Positions 1 through 8,129 of a DNA stretch of 17,790 bases are shown piece after piece. Position 1 is the stretch's first letter, and each line of letters opens with the position of its first letter. The stretch is from NCBI GenBank assembly GCA_036280295.1, contig DASURA010000247.1:1-17790 (forward strand). Direction: 5' to 3'. The position numbers were made by a program, and so were the translations under genes. This DNA is from AWTP1-13 sp036280295 (lineage in GTDB: Bacteria; Pseudomonadota; Alphaproteobacteria; Rhizobiales; Hyphomicrobiaceae). The notes beneath the pieces were generated by a model. It did no database searches. It saw only the letters and a list, made by a program, of their open reading frames with translations, and was not told where the DNA came from.

Positions 1-1526
<1,526 letters not shown>

Positions 1527-1622
1527 CTCTCCACCCAACGCCCGTGCGCTCGTGCGCTCCTGGCCCATTGGAGCCGCCATTTCCGGCCGCCCATTTCGGG
1601 CCGAATGCAAGCTCGTCCCCAC

Positions 1623-1650
1623 CGCAGGAAAAAATCCCCCCTTGCAGGGT
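1623..1650 (-). terminator. Weak intrinsic terminator candidate between miaA and ilvB
   Basis: Read on the minus strand, a short CCCT/AGGG stem with loop GCA is followed by GGG, an A and six consecutive Ts. It begins 26 bases after the miaA stop codon. The stem is only 4 bp, so termination would be weak. It could partly insulate ilvB from miaA, or could be chance in a G-rich stretch. Confidence 0.3.
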
Positions 1651-1675
1651 TGCAGGCGCCTCATTATCGGGCAGC

Positions 1676-2641
1676 TCAGGCGCGGTCAACCCCATGCAAA
1701 ATTAAAGAAACATCATGCCGCAGCAAACTTCCCAAATCTTGCGCCTTTATATGTTTCCAAGCAATCATATTTCTCGTCAGCCACGTGAGTTGTCTCTTCG
1801 CATATCTGCGCGTGTCTCTCTTGGCGGTGGCGGCCGCCTCCTCCAGAGAGAGCAGGCCACGCAGATGAGCGGCGAGCGGCGCCACCCCCAGGGCGCGCAT
1901 GACGGGCAGCTCGCCGGAGAGCCCCGCCTCCAGGAGGCCGCGCACCTCGTCCAAGGCGCCGCTCGCCAGCATGGCATCGAAGCGAGCCTCGATCAGTGCC
2001 CCGTGGCTGCTCCGCTCGGGGAGCACCAGGAGCCGCCTCGTCTCGGCCTCGCGCAGCACCGGGCAGCCCGGCTCGCGCTGCCAGGCCGCAAGCGAGCGGC
2101 CGGTACTGTCGAGAACCTCCAGCGCCCGCACGATGCGCTGGGAATCGGTCGGCATCAGGCGCACCGCCATGACAGGATCACGCTCACGCAGCAGACCGTG
2201 CAGCTCGAGAGCAGGCCTGCGCGCCGCCTCGCCGCGCCAGTACGCCCGCACGCCAGGATCCGCAGCCGGGATCGGCGACAGCCCTTCCAGCAGCGCCTTG
2301 AAGTAGAGGCCGGTGCCACCGACCACGATCGGCACGCGGCCTGCCGCCTGGGCCTCGGCGATCGCTCGCGCCGCGTCCACGGCATAGCGGCCTGCCGAGT
2401 AGGCCTCCGCGCCGCTGATGCAGCCGTAGAGGACGTGCGGGGCCCGCGCCTCGTCCTCGGGGGACGGACGTGCCGTGATGAGGCGCAGCTCGCGATAAAC
2501 CTGCATACTGTCGGCATTGATGACCGTCCCACCGAGCCGTTCGGCCAACGCCAGCGCCAGCGCCGACTTGCCGCTGGCGGTGGGCCCGGCGATCAGGATG
2601 GGACGCGGCGCCGGCAGGGCATCGGGGAAGACTTGGGACAT
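1676..2641 (-). CDS. miaA: tRNA dimethylallyltransferase
   Basis: MiaA transfers a dimethylallyl group from DMAPP to N6 of adenosine 37 in tRNAs that read UNN codons. The 321-residue product has the family's usual length. It shows the P-loop GPTASGKS at residues 19-26, the INADSMQVYREL segment that follows it, VVGGTGLYFKALLEGLSPIP (prenyl-donor/tRNA channel), DSQRIVRALEVLDSTG, and the C-terminal RRYAKRQLTWLTRN helix. One small departure is LRLITARPS where most relatives have a Gly (IGTAKP-like). The open frame continues far upstream to 3148, but homology begins only at the ATG at 2641, which has CAGGA close in front of it, so I chose that start. It lies 104 bp downstream of the broken LuxR gene and 149 bp upstream of ilvB, all on the minus strand. 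The miaA-ilvB order is familiar from Rhizobiales genomes. Confidence 0.96.
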   Translation of the reverse strand: MSQVFPDALPAPRPILIAGPTASGKSALALALAERLGGTVINADSMQVYRELRLITARPSPEDEARAPHVLYGCISGAEAYSAGRYAVDAARAIAEAQAAGRVPIVVGGTGLYFKALLEGLSPIPAADPGVRAYWRGEAARRPALELHGLLRERDPVMAVRLMPTDSQRIVRALEVLDSTGRSLAAWQREPGCPVLREAETRRLLVLPERSSHGALIEARFDAMLASGALDEVRGLLEAGLSGELPVMRALGVAPLAAHLRGLLSLEEAAATAKRDTRRYAKRQLTWLTRNMIAWKHIKAQDLGSLLRHDVSLILHGVDRA

Positions 2642-2745
2642 ATCCTGAGGCAATGGCTCAATCACTTGGACGGATGCGGGCGCGACACTTCCAGCATCGC
2701 CAAAGACAGGTGGCGATGCTGGCCAGCCACGCAATATCGTAAAGA

Positions 2746-3872
2746 TCAGCTCTGGGACAGCTTGCGCAGGGCCACGACCAGCTCGGCCTGCCGGTGCACC
2801 TGCGTCTTGGCAAATATGCTCTTCAGGTGCGCACGCGCCGTATGCCGTGTGATCTGCAGGCCCTCCGCCGCCGCAGCGAGCGAGCTGCCGTCGGCCAGCG
2901 CCAGAGCCAGCCTCGTCTCGGCGTTCGTCAGCGCGAAGGCCTGGCGCAAGGATGCCTCGGTGGGAATGCCGGCCCGCCGTGGCTCCTCCACCAGGAGCAG
3001 GACGACCGGGCCGGCGAAAAAGCGCTCGAATGGCGCGAGCGCGGGCACCACCAGCGTCACACTCGCGGCCAGCTCCGCCGCATTCTGGCGACGTATGCTT
3101 AGACGCGCTTGCCGGCGCCGTCCTGACGGTCGCTGGCGGCCTGGGCAAGCGCGATCGCCTCTCGGAGCTCTGCGCTGCACGTCTTCAGGCGGCCGCGCGC
3201 GTCGATGCCGATCGGGTCTCCCTCTGTCAGCAACCGCCACCCGGCAGCGTTGGCCCAGCGCACGGATCGCCCGAACCCGATGGCAACGCAGGCCACCGTC
3301 AGCGCATCGGTGATCGCTCCGACGAACGGCGGCGCTGCTCCGCCGGTCGGCTTGGCACCCCGGTAATACGCGAACGCCTGGCGCAGGTGCGGCGCCAGCC
3401 TGCCAAGCAGCTCCGCGGCCGCATTGCCCTCGGCGTCATCCACGGGAACCGACATCAGGCTCAGCATGAAATTGCAGCCCTGCTCGCGAAAGATCGTTAC
3501 CCCGACGCCCGATTGGACGCCTTCGCGACGCAGGAAGTCGTTGTAGAACTCGGTGCGCAGCAGCTCGTCGGGCGGGAACATCTGCTCCGCCCGCACGCCG
3601 AGACCGAGCGGGCGAAGCATCGCCTTGGCCATCCACGGATTGCGGCCGCTGAAGTGGCAATTGTAGGCGTCAACGTTGGCAGCCTCCATGTTCGCGCTCA
3701 GCGACAGCGCGCCGGCTCCCGCCGCGACGTCGTGGTAGAACAGCGTTCCCTTGCCATTGGGCAGGATTGCGGTGAGGCGGCGGAGAAACACCTGCCAGTC
3801 GCCGTGACCGAGCAGGGCCGCGTAGATCTCGCTGATGAAGGCCCCTTCGAGCTCCCGCACATCGCGTGCCAT
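2746..3872 (-). pseudogene. LuxR-family HTH regulator interrupted by a -1 frameshift
   Basis: Two overlapping frames make one protein. The first (from ATG 3872, MARDVRELEGAFISEIYAAL) is the long sensor-like N-terminal region found in LuxR-type regulators of about 370 residues in Rhizobiales. It stops at TAA 3099-3101, just after DGAGKRV. The second frame resumes at the same place with RLSIRRQNAAELAASVTLVVPALAPF and continues through a GerE-type helix-turn-helix (LTNAETRLALALADGSSLAAAAEGL, then TRHTARAHLKSIFAKTQVHRQAELV) to the stop at 2746. Adding one base near 3100 would restore about 375 residues. No slippery heptamer is visible, and no good independent start for the HTH half. It is therefore a recent mutation or a base-call error; both halves still look well conserved. 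The ATG at 3872 has TAGGA 10 bases upstream; a TTG at 3881 is less likely. The signal sensed is unknown. Confidence 0.8.
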
Positions 3873-3881
3873 GGCTGGCAA

Positions 3882-4245
3882 GTCCTAGCGGGGGCTGACC
3901 GGCTCGTGCGACCGCAGGGATCGGCAGCCGGCGCTCGATTCTCCGGGTGCTCGCCGGTAACCCGGCTGGCCTCGTCGCATTGGTCGAATCTCGGACTATC
4001 TAGTACTATATGATCCTACTCATACACCCGTTGGATTCCCAGCGCATTGGCGCCCTGCAGCAGCAGGGTGGTCAATCTCTGGGATAGGCAGACGCCGCCT
4101 ATTGCGGCCGCGGCCGCGTTCAAGGTGCACCGGACAATTCCACTCTTGAGTTGCCGCCGTGCGGCGGGCCCATGCTGCGACCGGAGCAAAATGGCAGGCC
4201 TGAGCGAATGCCCGTATACTGGCGCACGGAGCCGCAGAGGTGCAC
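3882..4245. other. Divergent intergenic region with small palindromes, no gene seen
   Basis: This 364-bp stretch separates the minus-strand LuxR gene from the plus-strand thiol oxidoreductase gene and should hold both promoters. It includes an AT-rich patch near 3996-4013 containing the palindrome TAGTACTA, a 6-bp hairpin CCCTGC/GCAGGG with loop AGCA at 4053-4068, a 14-bp palindrome (4104-4117) made of two overlapping GCGGCCGC sites, and a CCGCC/GGCGG hairpin at 4154-4167. Short open frames cross it on the minus strand but have no recognisable domain, and they run into the next gene's start, so I do not call them. Confidence 0.6.
4215..4220 (+). promoter_or_regulatory. Possible -10 element TATACT for the oxidoreductase gene
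   Basis: TATACT matches TATAAT at five of six positions and lies 26 bases before the ATG at 4246. The hexamer 17 bases upstream (TGGCAG) is a poor -35 match, so this is only a candidate. The Shine-Dalgarno AGAGG at 4236-4240, five bases before the ATG, supports the 4246 start over a GTG at 4240. Confidence 0.3.
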
Positions 4246-4899
4246 ATGACACCACAAACTCGCCTTGTCTACTTCGCCGATCCCATGTGCTCGTGGTGCT
4301 ATGGGTTCTCGCCGGTGATTAGCACGCTCGCCGAGCGCTTCGAGGACCGGCTGCCGCTCGATGTGGTGATGGGCGGCCTGCGTGCCGGCAACACCGAGCC
4401 GATGCGCGACAAGGACAAGGACTTCATCCGCGGCTCGTGGGCCAAGGTCGGCGCCGCCACCGGCCAGCCGTTCGACATGGACTTCTTCGACCGCGAGGGT
4501 TTCATCTACGACACCGAGCCGGCCTGCCGGGCGGTGGTGACAGCTCGCCGCCTGCTGCCGCGCATGGCCCTGCCGTTCCTGGCGCGCGTCCAGCAGGCCT
4601 TCTACGCCGAGAACCGCGACATGACCGCCGCCGGCGAGATCGCCGATGTCGCCGAGGAGGCGGGCTTCGACCGCGCCCAATTCGCCGACGCGTTTGCCAG
4701 TGCGGAGGTGCGTAATGCGACGTTCCGGGATTTTCTCCTCGCCCAGTCGCTCGGCATCCACGGCTTTCCCACCCTCATCGCGGGCAGCGACGAGCGGGGC
4801 TACGCGCTGCTCACCAACGGCTACCGACCGTTCGAGGACCTTGCCGATCCGCTGGAGCGCTGGCTCGCCGCCGGCGCCCCGGTGACCAAAGACGGCTAA
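4246..4899 (+). CDS. DsbA/FrnE-like thioredoxin-fold oxidoreductase
   Basis: The 217-residue protein is a DsbA-family thiol-disulfide oxidoreductase of the FrnE-like type (predicted protein-disulfide isomerase). The active-site CxxC is C15-S-W-C18 in DPMCSWCYGF, immediately after the first beta strand. An alpha-helical insertion follows, and the cis-proline loop is HGFPTLI with Pro at about 175. There is no signal peptide or membrane segment, so it should act in the cytoplasm, unlike classical DsbA. The start is the ATG with AGAGG five bases upstream. It is followed 49 bp later by a secreted alpha/beta hydrolase on the same strand, and the two may be cotranscribed. The physiological substrate cannot be read from sequence; members of this group have been linked to oxidative or metal stress. 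Confidence 0.9.
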   Translation: MTPQTRLVYFADPMCSWCYGFSPVISTLAERFEDRLPLDVVMGGLRAGNTEPMRDKDKDFIRGSWAKVGAATGQPFDMDFFDREGFIYDTEPACRAVVTARRLLPRMALPFLARVQQAFYAENRDMTAAGEIADVAEEAGFDRAQFADAFASAEVRNATFRDFLLAQSLGIHGFPTLIAGSDERGYALLTNGYRPFEDLADPLERWLAAGAPVTKDG

Positions 4900-4948
4900 T
4901 CCTGTATTCTGAGCAAAAGAGCCTTCTGGCAACTGAGGGAGAAAAGTC

Positions 4949-5944
4949 GTGCCAAGACGACCGCAAACAGGCTTGCGCGGAGCGCTTCGAGACGGGTCAG
5001 GCGCAGCGATCCTCAGCGTCGCCCTACTGCTGGCGCTGACGACGGTGCCGGGCGCCGCCCAGACACCCGGCGGCATGCCAAGCGACATCGAATGGAAGCT
5101 CGCCAAACTGGGCGCGGTGATCAATCCGCCCGAGACGGCCAAGCTGTATGCCCCGCTGCAGCAGAAGGAACCGTACCCTGGTGTCAACGTCACGCGCGAC
5201 GTTGCCTACGGGAGCGATGCGCGGCATCGTCTCGACCTGTTTGTGCCTGAAGCCTCTGCAGCCACGCCGCGCCCGGTGCTGATATTCGTGCACGGCGGTG
5301 CCTTCACCCGCGGCGACCGGCGCTCCCCGCCCGGCGGCCCATTCTACGACAACATCATGCTGTTCGCCGCGCGCAACGGCGTCATCGGCGTCAACGCCAC
5401 CTATCGCCTGGCACCGCAGCACCAATGGCCTGCCGCCGCCGAGGACCTCGGCGCCGCCGTGCGCTGGGTGAGCGAGCACATCACCGGGCACGGCGGTGAT
5501 CCGGCCCGCGTCTTCCTGATGGGACATTCGGCCGGTGCGGTGCACGTGGCTAGCTACGTCGCCCATCGCCAATTCCATGGCCCCAAGGGCATCGGCCTCG
5601 CGGGCGCCATCCTCACCTCCGGCCTCTACGACCTGACGACCTCGTCGCCGGGACCGGCGGAGAAAGCCTACTTCGGCGAGGACGCCGCCAAGTATGGCGA
5701 GCGCTCATCGCTGGCGGGGCTCGTCGCAACGCCGATCCCCCTGCTTGTCGCCCATGCCGAGCTGGACCCGCCGGTGTTCCGGCAGCAGGCCAAGCAGCTC
5801 ACCGAGGCACTGTGCCAGGCCGGCCATTGCCCACGGACCGTGTCGCTGGCCAGGCACAGCCACATGTCTGAGGTGTACGCCATCAACACCACCGACACCG
5901 CGCTCAGCGGACCGATCCTGGCGTTCATCGAGGGCGAGAAATAG
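4949..5944 (+). CDS. Secreted alpha/beta hydrolase (esterase/lipase-like)
   Basis: This 331-residue carboxylic-ester-hydrolase-type protein resembles the HGG-motif (hormone-sensitive-lipase-like, BD-FAE) group. The N-terminus has a basic stretch, a hydrophobic segment at about 19-34 and a likely cleavage region near GAAQ (35-38), so it is probably exported. Visible catalytic features are the oxyanion motif HGGA at 115-118, nucleophile Ser194 in GHSAG (192-196), acid Asp273 in AELDPP, and base His303 or His305 in RHSHMSE. Cys289 and Cys294 could form a disulfide in the periplasm. The start codon is GTG with a strong GAGGGAG seven bases upstream. It follows the thiol oxidoreductase by 49 bp. 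The natural substrate is unknown; kynurenine-formamidase-like relatives share this fold, but nothing here proves that reaction. Confidence 0.9.
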   Translation: MPRRPQTGLRGALRDGSGAAILSVALLLALTTVPGAAQTPGGMPSDIEWKLAKLGAVINPPETAKLYAPLQQKEPYPGVNVTRDVAYGSDARHRLDLFVPEASAATPRPVLIFVHGGAFTRGDRRSPPGGPFYDNIMLFAARNGVIGVNATYRLAPQHQWPAAAEDLGAAVRWVSEHITGHGGDPARVFLMGHSAGAVHVASYVAHRQFHGPKGIGLAGAILTSGLYDLTTSSPGPAEKAYFGEDAAKYGERSSLAGLVATPIPLLVAHAELDPPVFRQQAKQLTEALCQAGHCPRTVSLARHSHMSEVYAINTTDTALSGPILAFIEGEK

Positions 5945-6058
5945 CCCGGCGTGCGCATCATCACGGGTGATCAGCGGGCGACATTGCACCGCATCGCCCA
6001 GCGCCTCCTGCCGCCCGGCGGCGGGAGACAATCAGGCTTCGCGATCATTGCACGGGCG

Positions 6059-6086
6059 GCGGATCACGGGCTGCGCCCTGATCCGC
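6059..6086. terminator. Strong hairpin between convergent genes
   Basis: Perfect 8-bp arms GCGGATCA/TGATCCGC enclose one unpaired C, a further GGGC/GCCC stem and a TGC loop. It sits between the hydrolase (ends 5944, plus) and the coiled-coil gene (ends 6096, minus), where a shared terminator is expected. Neither strand has a clear T-run after it, so it may mark transcript ends or protect 3' ends rather than act as a classical intrinsic terminator. Confidence 0.5.
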
Positions 6087-6095
6087 TCTGCGGCT

Positions 6096-7997
6096 CTACT
6101 GCTCGGCGTCGTCCGACGTCTTCTTCCTCCGGGGGCGCGCCTTTTTGGCCGGAGGCGGGTTGTCGGCGGCGGCGGAATCGCTCCCGCCCAGCGCACCCTT
6201 TGCGATCTTGAGCTGCTTGCTCAGCTGGCTCACCACCTTCCACGCCTGCGCCTTCGACGCCTGCGCCTTGGCAAGCACCGCCCGCACCTCCTTTATGGAC
6301 TCGCGAGCCTCCCTGGCCGCGCGCTCTGCCGCCTCGCGTGCGCGCTTCTCCTCGGCCGCACGCTTCTTGGCCTGCTCCGCAGCACGCCGTTCCTCGGCAA
6401 GGCGTTTCTTGGTCTGCTCGAGAGCCCGCTGCAGCTCGGCCGATGCCTTCAGGACCTCAGGGCTTGGTCCGGATTTCCGCGCCGACCCCGCCTCTGCCGG
6501 CCTGGCTGCTGCCGCCGCGTTGGCCTTCTCCAGCGCGGTTTGCGCCTGCTTGGCCGCGCTCTCGGCAGCCGCACGCGCCAGCTGCTCCTCCTCCGCACGC
6601 CCCAGCGCGAACTCCTTGGCCATTTCGGCCGCGGCCTTGTCGGCCCGTGCCTTCTCCAGCTCGGCGCGCGCCTCCTTTGCGGCACGCTCGGCGGCCTCCA
6701 GGCGATGGTTGTCGGCCCCGCCCTTCTCCGCCGTCTTGCTGGCGCGGTCCCGCTCCTGCTGAAGCTCGGCGCGTGCCTCCTTGATGGCACGCTCGGCGGC
6801 CTCTCTGGCGCCCCTCTCCTCCTCCAGGCGCTTGCGCACCTCGTCGCTGCTGGCCGCCGCTGCCGTCTTCTCGGCGCGTACCTTCTCGAGCTCCGAACGC
6901 GCCTCCCTGGCAGCCTGCTCTGCCGTCTCCCTGGCGCCCTTCTCCTCCTCCAGGCGCTTGCGCACCTCGTCGCTGCTGGCTGCTGCAGCCACCTTCTCGG
7001 CGCGTACCTTTTCGAGCTCCGAACGCGCCTCCTTGGCAGCCTGCTCTGCCGCCTCCCTGGCGCGGTGCTCCTCCTCCGCGCGCTTCGAGGCGTCGGCCCC
7101 GCCGCCTTCGGCTGCCGCAACCTTGCTGGCGCGCAGCTTCTCCAGCTCCGCCCGTGCCTCATCGGCGGCACGCTCGGCGACCCCACGGGCGCGGAACTCC
7201 TCCTCCAAACGCTTGGCAAAAGCGCCTTTGCTGGCGACCAAGTCCGCTTTGGCGGCGCGCTCACGCGTCAGCTCCGCTTGCACGTCAGCGGTGCGCTTGC
7301 GGGCATTCAGCGCGGCCCGCTCGGCTGCCTCGAGTGCGACCGGGGAGACCGCATGGACCTGCGCCGGCGACCCGGCTGCCGTTGCTGCGACTCCGCTCGT
7401 CCGCATCGTCGCGCCGGCGTACCAGCCGGCGGCGCCCGTTCCACCGATCAGGATCAGTGTGAAAAGTGCCCGCGCCACGCGGCGCACGCCGCCGCGGGAA
7501 GCCCGCGGCGGCGCTGCCGCCTCGGGGAACTTGCCCTGCCAGGGATCATAGGTGCCGAAGGTCCAGATATGGCCCTCAAGGTCGCGGCACGTGTAGGTGC
7601 GGCCGCCGAAATCGTCATCCTCGACATTGAGGATGATGCCGGCTCCGGCCGCTTTCGCACGTGCATAGTGCGCGTCGGCGTCAGGAACAACATAGTAGCC
7701 GCTCTGCGTCTCTGCTCCGCCGATCTCATCGGGCTGCTTCATGAGCTGATCGATCGGACCGGCGCGCACCGGCGCCAGCATCAGCATGGCGCGCCCGCAG
7801 GTGAGCTGGATATAGAGCGGCGAGCCGTCGTCGTCGGTCAGGACGGTCTGCTTCTCGAAACCAAAGGCCCGGCAGAGCCAATCGGCTGCCGCCGCAACGT
7901 TGCGGTAGCGCATGGCTGTCGCAGGTGTCGACGTGGTCGGCATCTTTGCTGGCTTACCCCCCGATTTCCCGCTGCCGGCTCGCACAGGCTTCCGCAT
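6096..7997 (-). CDS. VOC (glyoxalase-like) domain - membrane segment - long coiled-coil protein
   Basis: This 633-residue protein has three parts. Residues about 28-153 form a VOC/glyoxalase-bleomycin-resistance domain (MRYRNVAAAADWLCRAFGFEKQ, KQPDEIGGAETQSGYYVV, CRDLEGHIWTFGTYDPW). Residues about 174-197 are one hydrophobic membrane segment, with RRVAR before it, which suggests the VOC domain is cytoplasmic. Residues about 218-600 are an Ala/Glu/Arg/Lys-rich coiled coil built from units of about 42 residues beginning EARxELEKxRA; two adjacent copies (323-364 and 365-406) are almost identical. The tail 613-626 is basic and proline-containing. The His commonly found on the first VOC strand is not obvious, so metal-dependent catalysis is doubtful. 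The start used is ATG 7997 with AGG shortly upstream; ATG 7943 (residue 19) is an alternative. It follows the ELM1-family gene by 132 bp. Function is unknown; the coiled coil would lie on the periplasmic side if the topology is right. Confidence 0.85.
   Translation of the reverse strand: MRKPVRAGSGKSGGKPAKMPTTSTPATAMRYRNVAAAADWLCRAFGFEKQTVLTDDDGSPLYIQLTCGRAMLMLAPVRAGPIDQLMKQPDEIGGAETQSGYYVVPDADAHYARAKAAGAGIILNVEDDDFGGRTYTCRDLEGHIWTFGTYDPWQGKFPEAAAPPRASRGGVRRVARALFTLILIGGTGAAGWYAGATMRTSGVAATAAGSPAQVHAVSPVALEAAERAALNARKRTADVQAELTRERAAKADLVASKGAFAKRLEEEFRARGVAERAADEARAELEKLRASKVAAAEGGGADASKRAEEEHRAREAAEQAAKEARSELEKVRAEKVAAAASSDEVRKRLEEEKGARETAEQAAREARSELEKVRAEKTAAAASSDEVRKRLEEERGAREAAERAIKEARAELQQERDRASKTAEKGGADNHRLEAAERAAKEARAELEKARADKAAAEMAKEFALGRAEEEQLARAAAESAAKQAQTALEKANAAAAARPAEAGSARKSGPSPEVLKASAELQRALEQTKKRLAEERRAAEQAKKRAAEEKRAREAAERAAREARESIKEVRAVLAKAQASKAQAWKVVSQLSKQLKIAKGALGGSDSAAADNPPPAKKARPRRKKTSDDAEQ
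6780..7031 (-). repeat. 126-bp tandem duplication inside the coiled coil
   Basis: Two adjacent 126-bp units (7031-6906 and 6905-6780) encode residues 323-364 and 365-406. They differ at only a few bases and few residues (for example EKVAAAASSD against EKTAAAASSD). More diverged copies flank them, giving an array of about 6549-7160. A 42-residue unit equals six heptads, so gain or loss of a unit keeps the coiled-coil register. Confidence 0.85.
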
Positions 7998-8004
7998 CGA
8001 CCTA

Positions 8005-8049
8005 TACAGGGCAAGTGCGCCCTGTACAGGGCGACGGGTCGCCCTGTAC
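8005..8049. promoter_or_regulatory. Interlocking inverted repeats upstream of the VOC-coiled-coil gene
   Basis: Three blocks share one motif. TACAGGGC (8005-8012) is inverted at 8019-8026 with a 6-base spacer. The 14-bp perfect palindrome GCCCTGTACAGGGC lies at 8019-8032. Arms of 12 bp, beginning GTACAGGGCGAC (8024-8035), pair perfectly with 8038-8049 across a GG spacer. The middle block can pair left, right or with itself. The group begins eight bases before the start codon of the minus-strand gene, so it is placed like an operator or a 5'-UTR structure. No known regulator's site is recognised. Confidence 0.65.
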
Positions 8050-8080
8050 GAGGTGCCCCCCGAAACGTCCGGGTCGTGGC

Positions 8081-8097
8081 CCGAATGTCACATTCGG
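8081..8097. promoter_or_regulatory. Short perfect inverted repeat downstream of the ELM1-family gene
   Basis: CCGAATG and CATTCGG are separated by TCA, giving a 7-bp perfect stem. It lies 33 bases beyond the ELM1-family stop codon in the same intergenic region as the larger palindromes. There is no T-run after it on the minus strand, so it may be an operator or a 3'-end hairpin. Confidence 0.4.
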
Positions 8098-8129
8098 AAG
8101 CCGGCGCGATGCGCCCCGCTTATCGCATC

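Noticed and set aside
1527..1675. Leader-peptide attenuation of ilvB
   Set aside because: Short frames here contain no run of Ile, Leu or Val codons.
3090..3110. Programmed -1 ribosomal frameshift in the LuxR gene
   Set aside because: No X-XXY-YYZ slippery heptamer or obvious stimulatory stem at the junction; a base loss or read error explains it more simply.
1715..3313. Plus-strand open frame of 532 codons over miaA and the LuxR gene
   Set aside because: Antisense to two recognised genes, with no motif of its own.
4120..5193. Minus-strand open frame of 357 codons over the DsbA-like gene
   Set aside because: Antisense to a clear CxxC oxidoreductase; shadow frame.
7998..8129. CRISPR array or insertion-sequence ends
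   Set aside because: The repeats are inverted and overlapping, without equal spacers; no transposase, no target-site duplication and no cas genes are seen.
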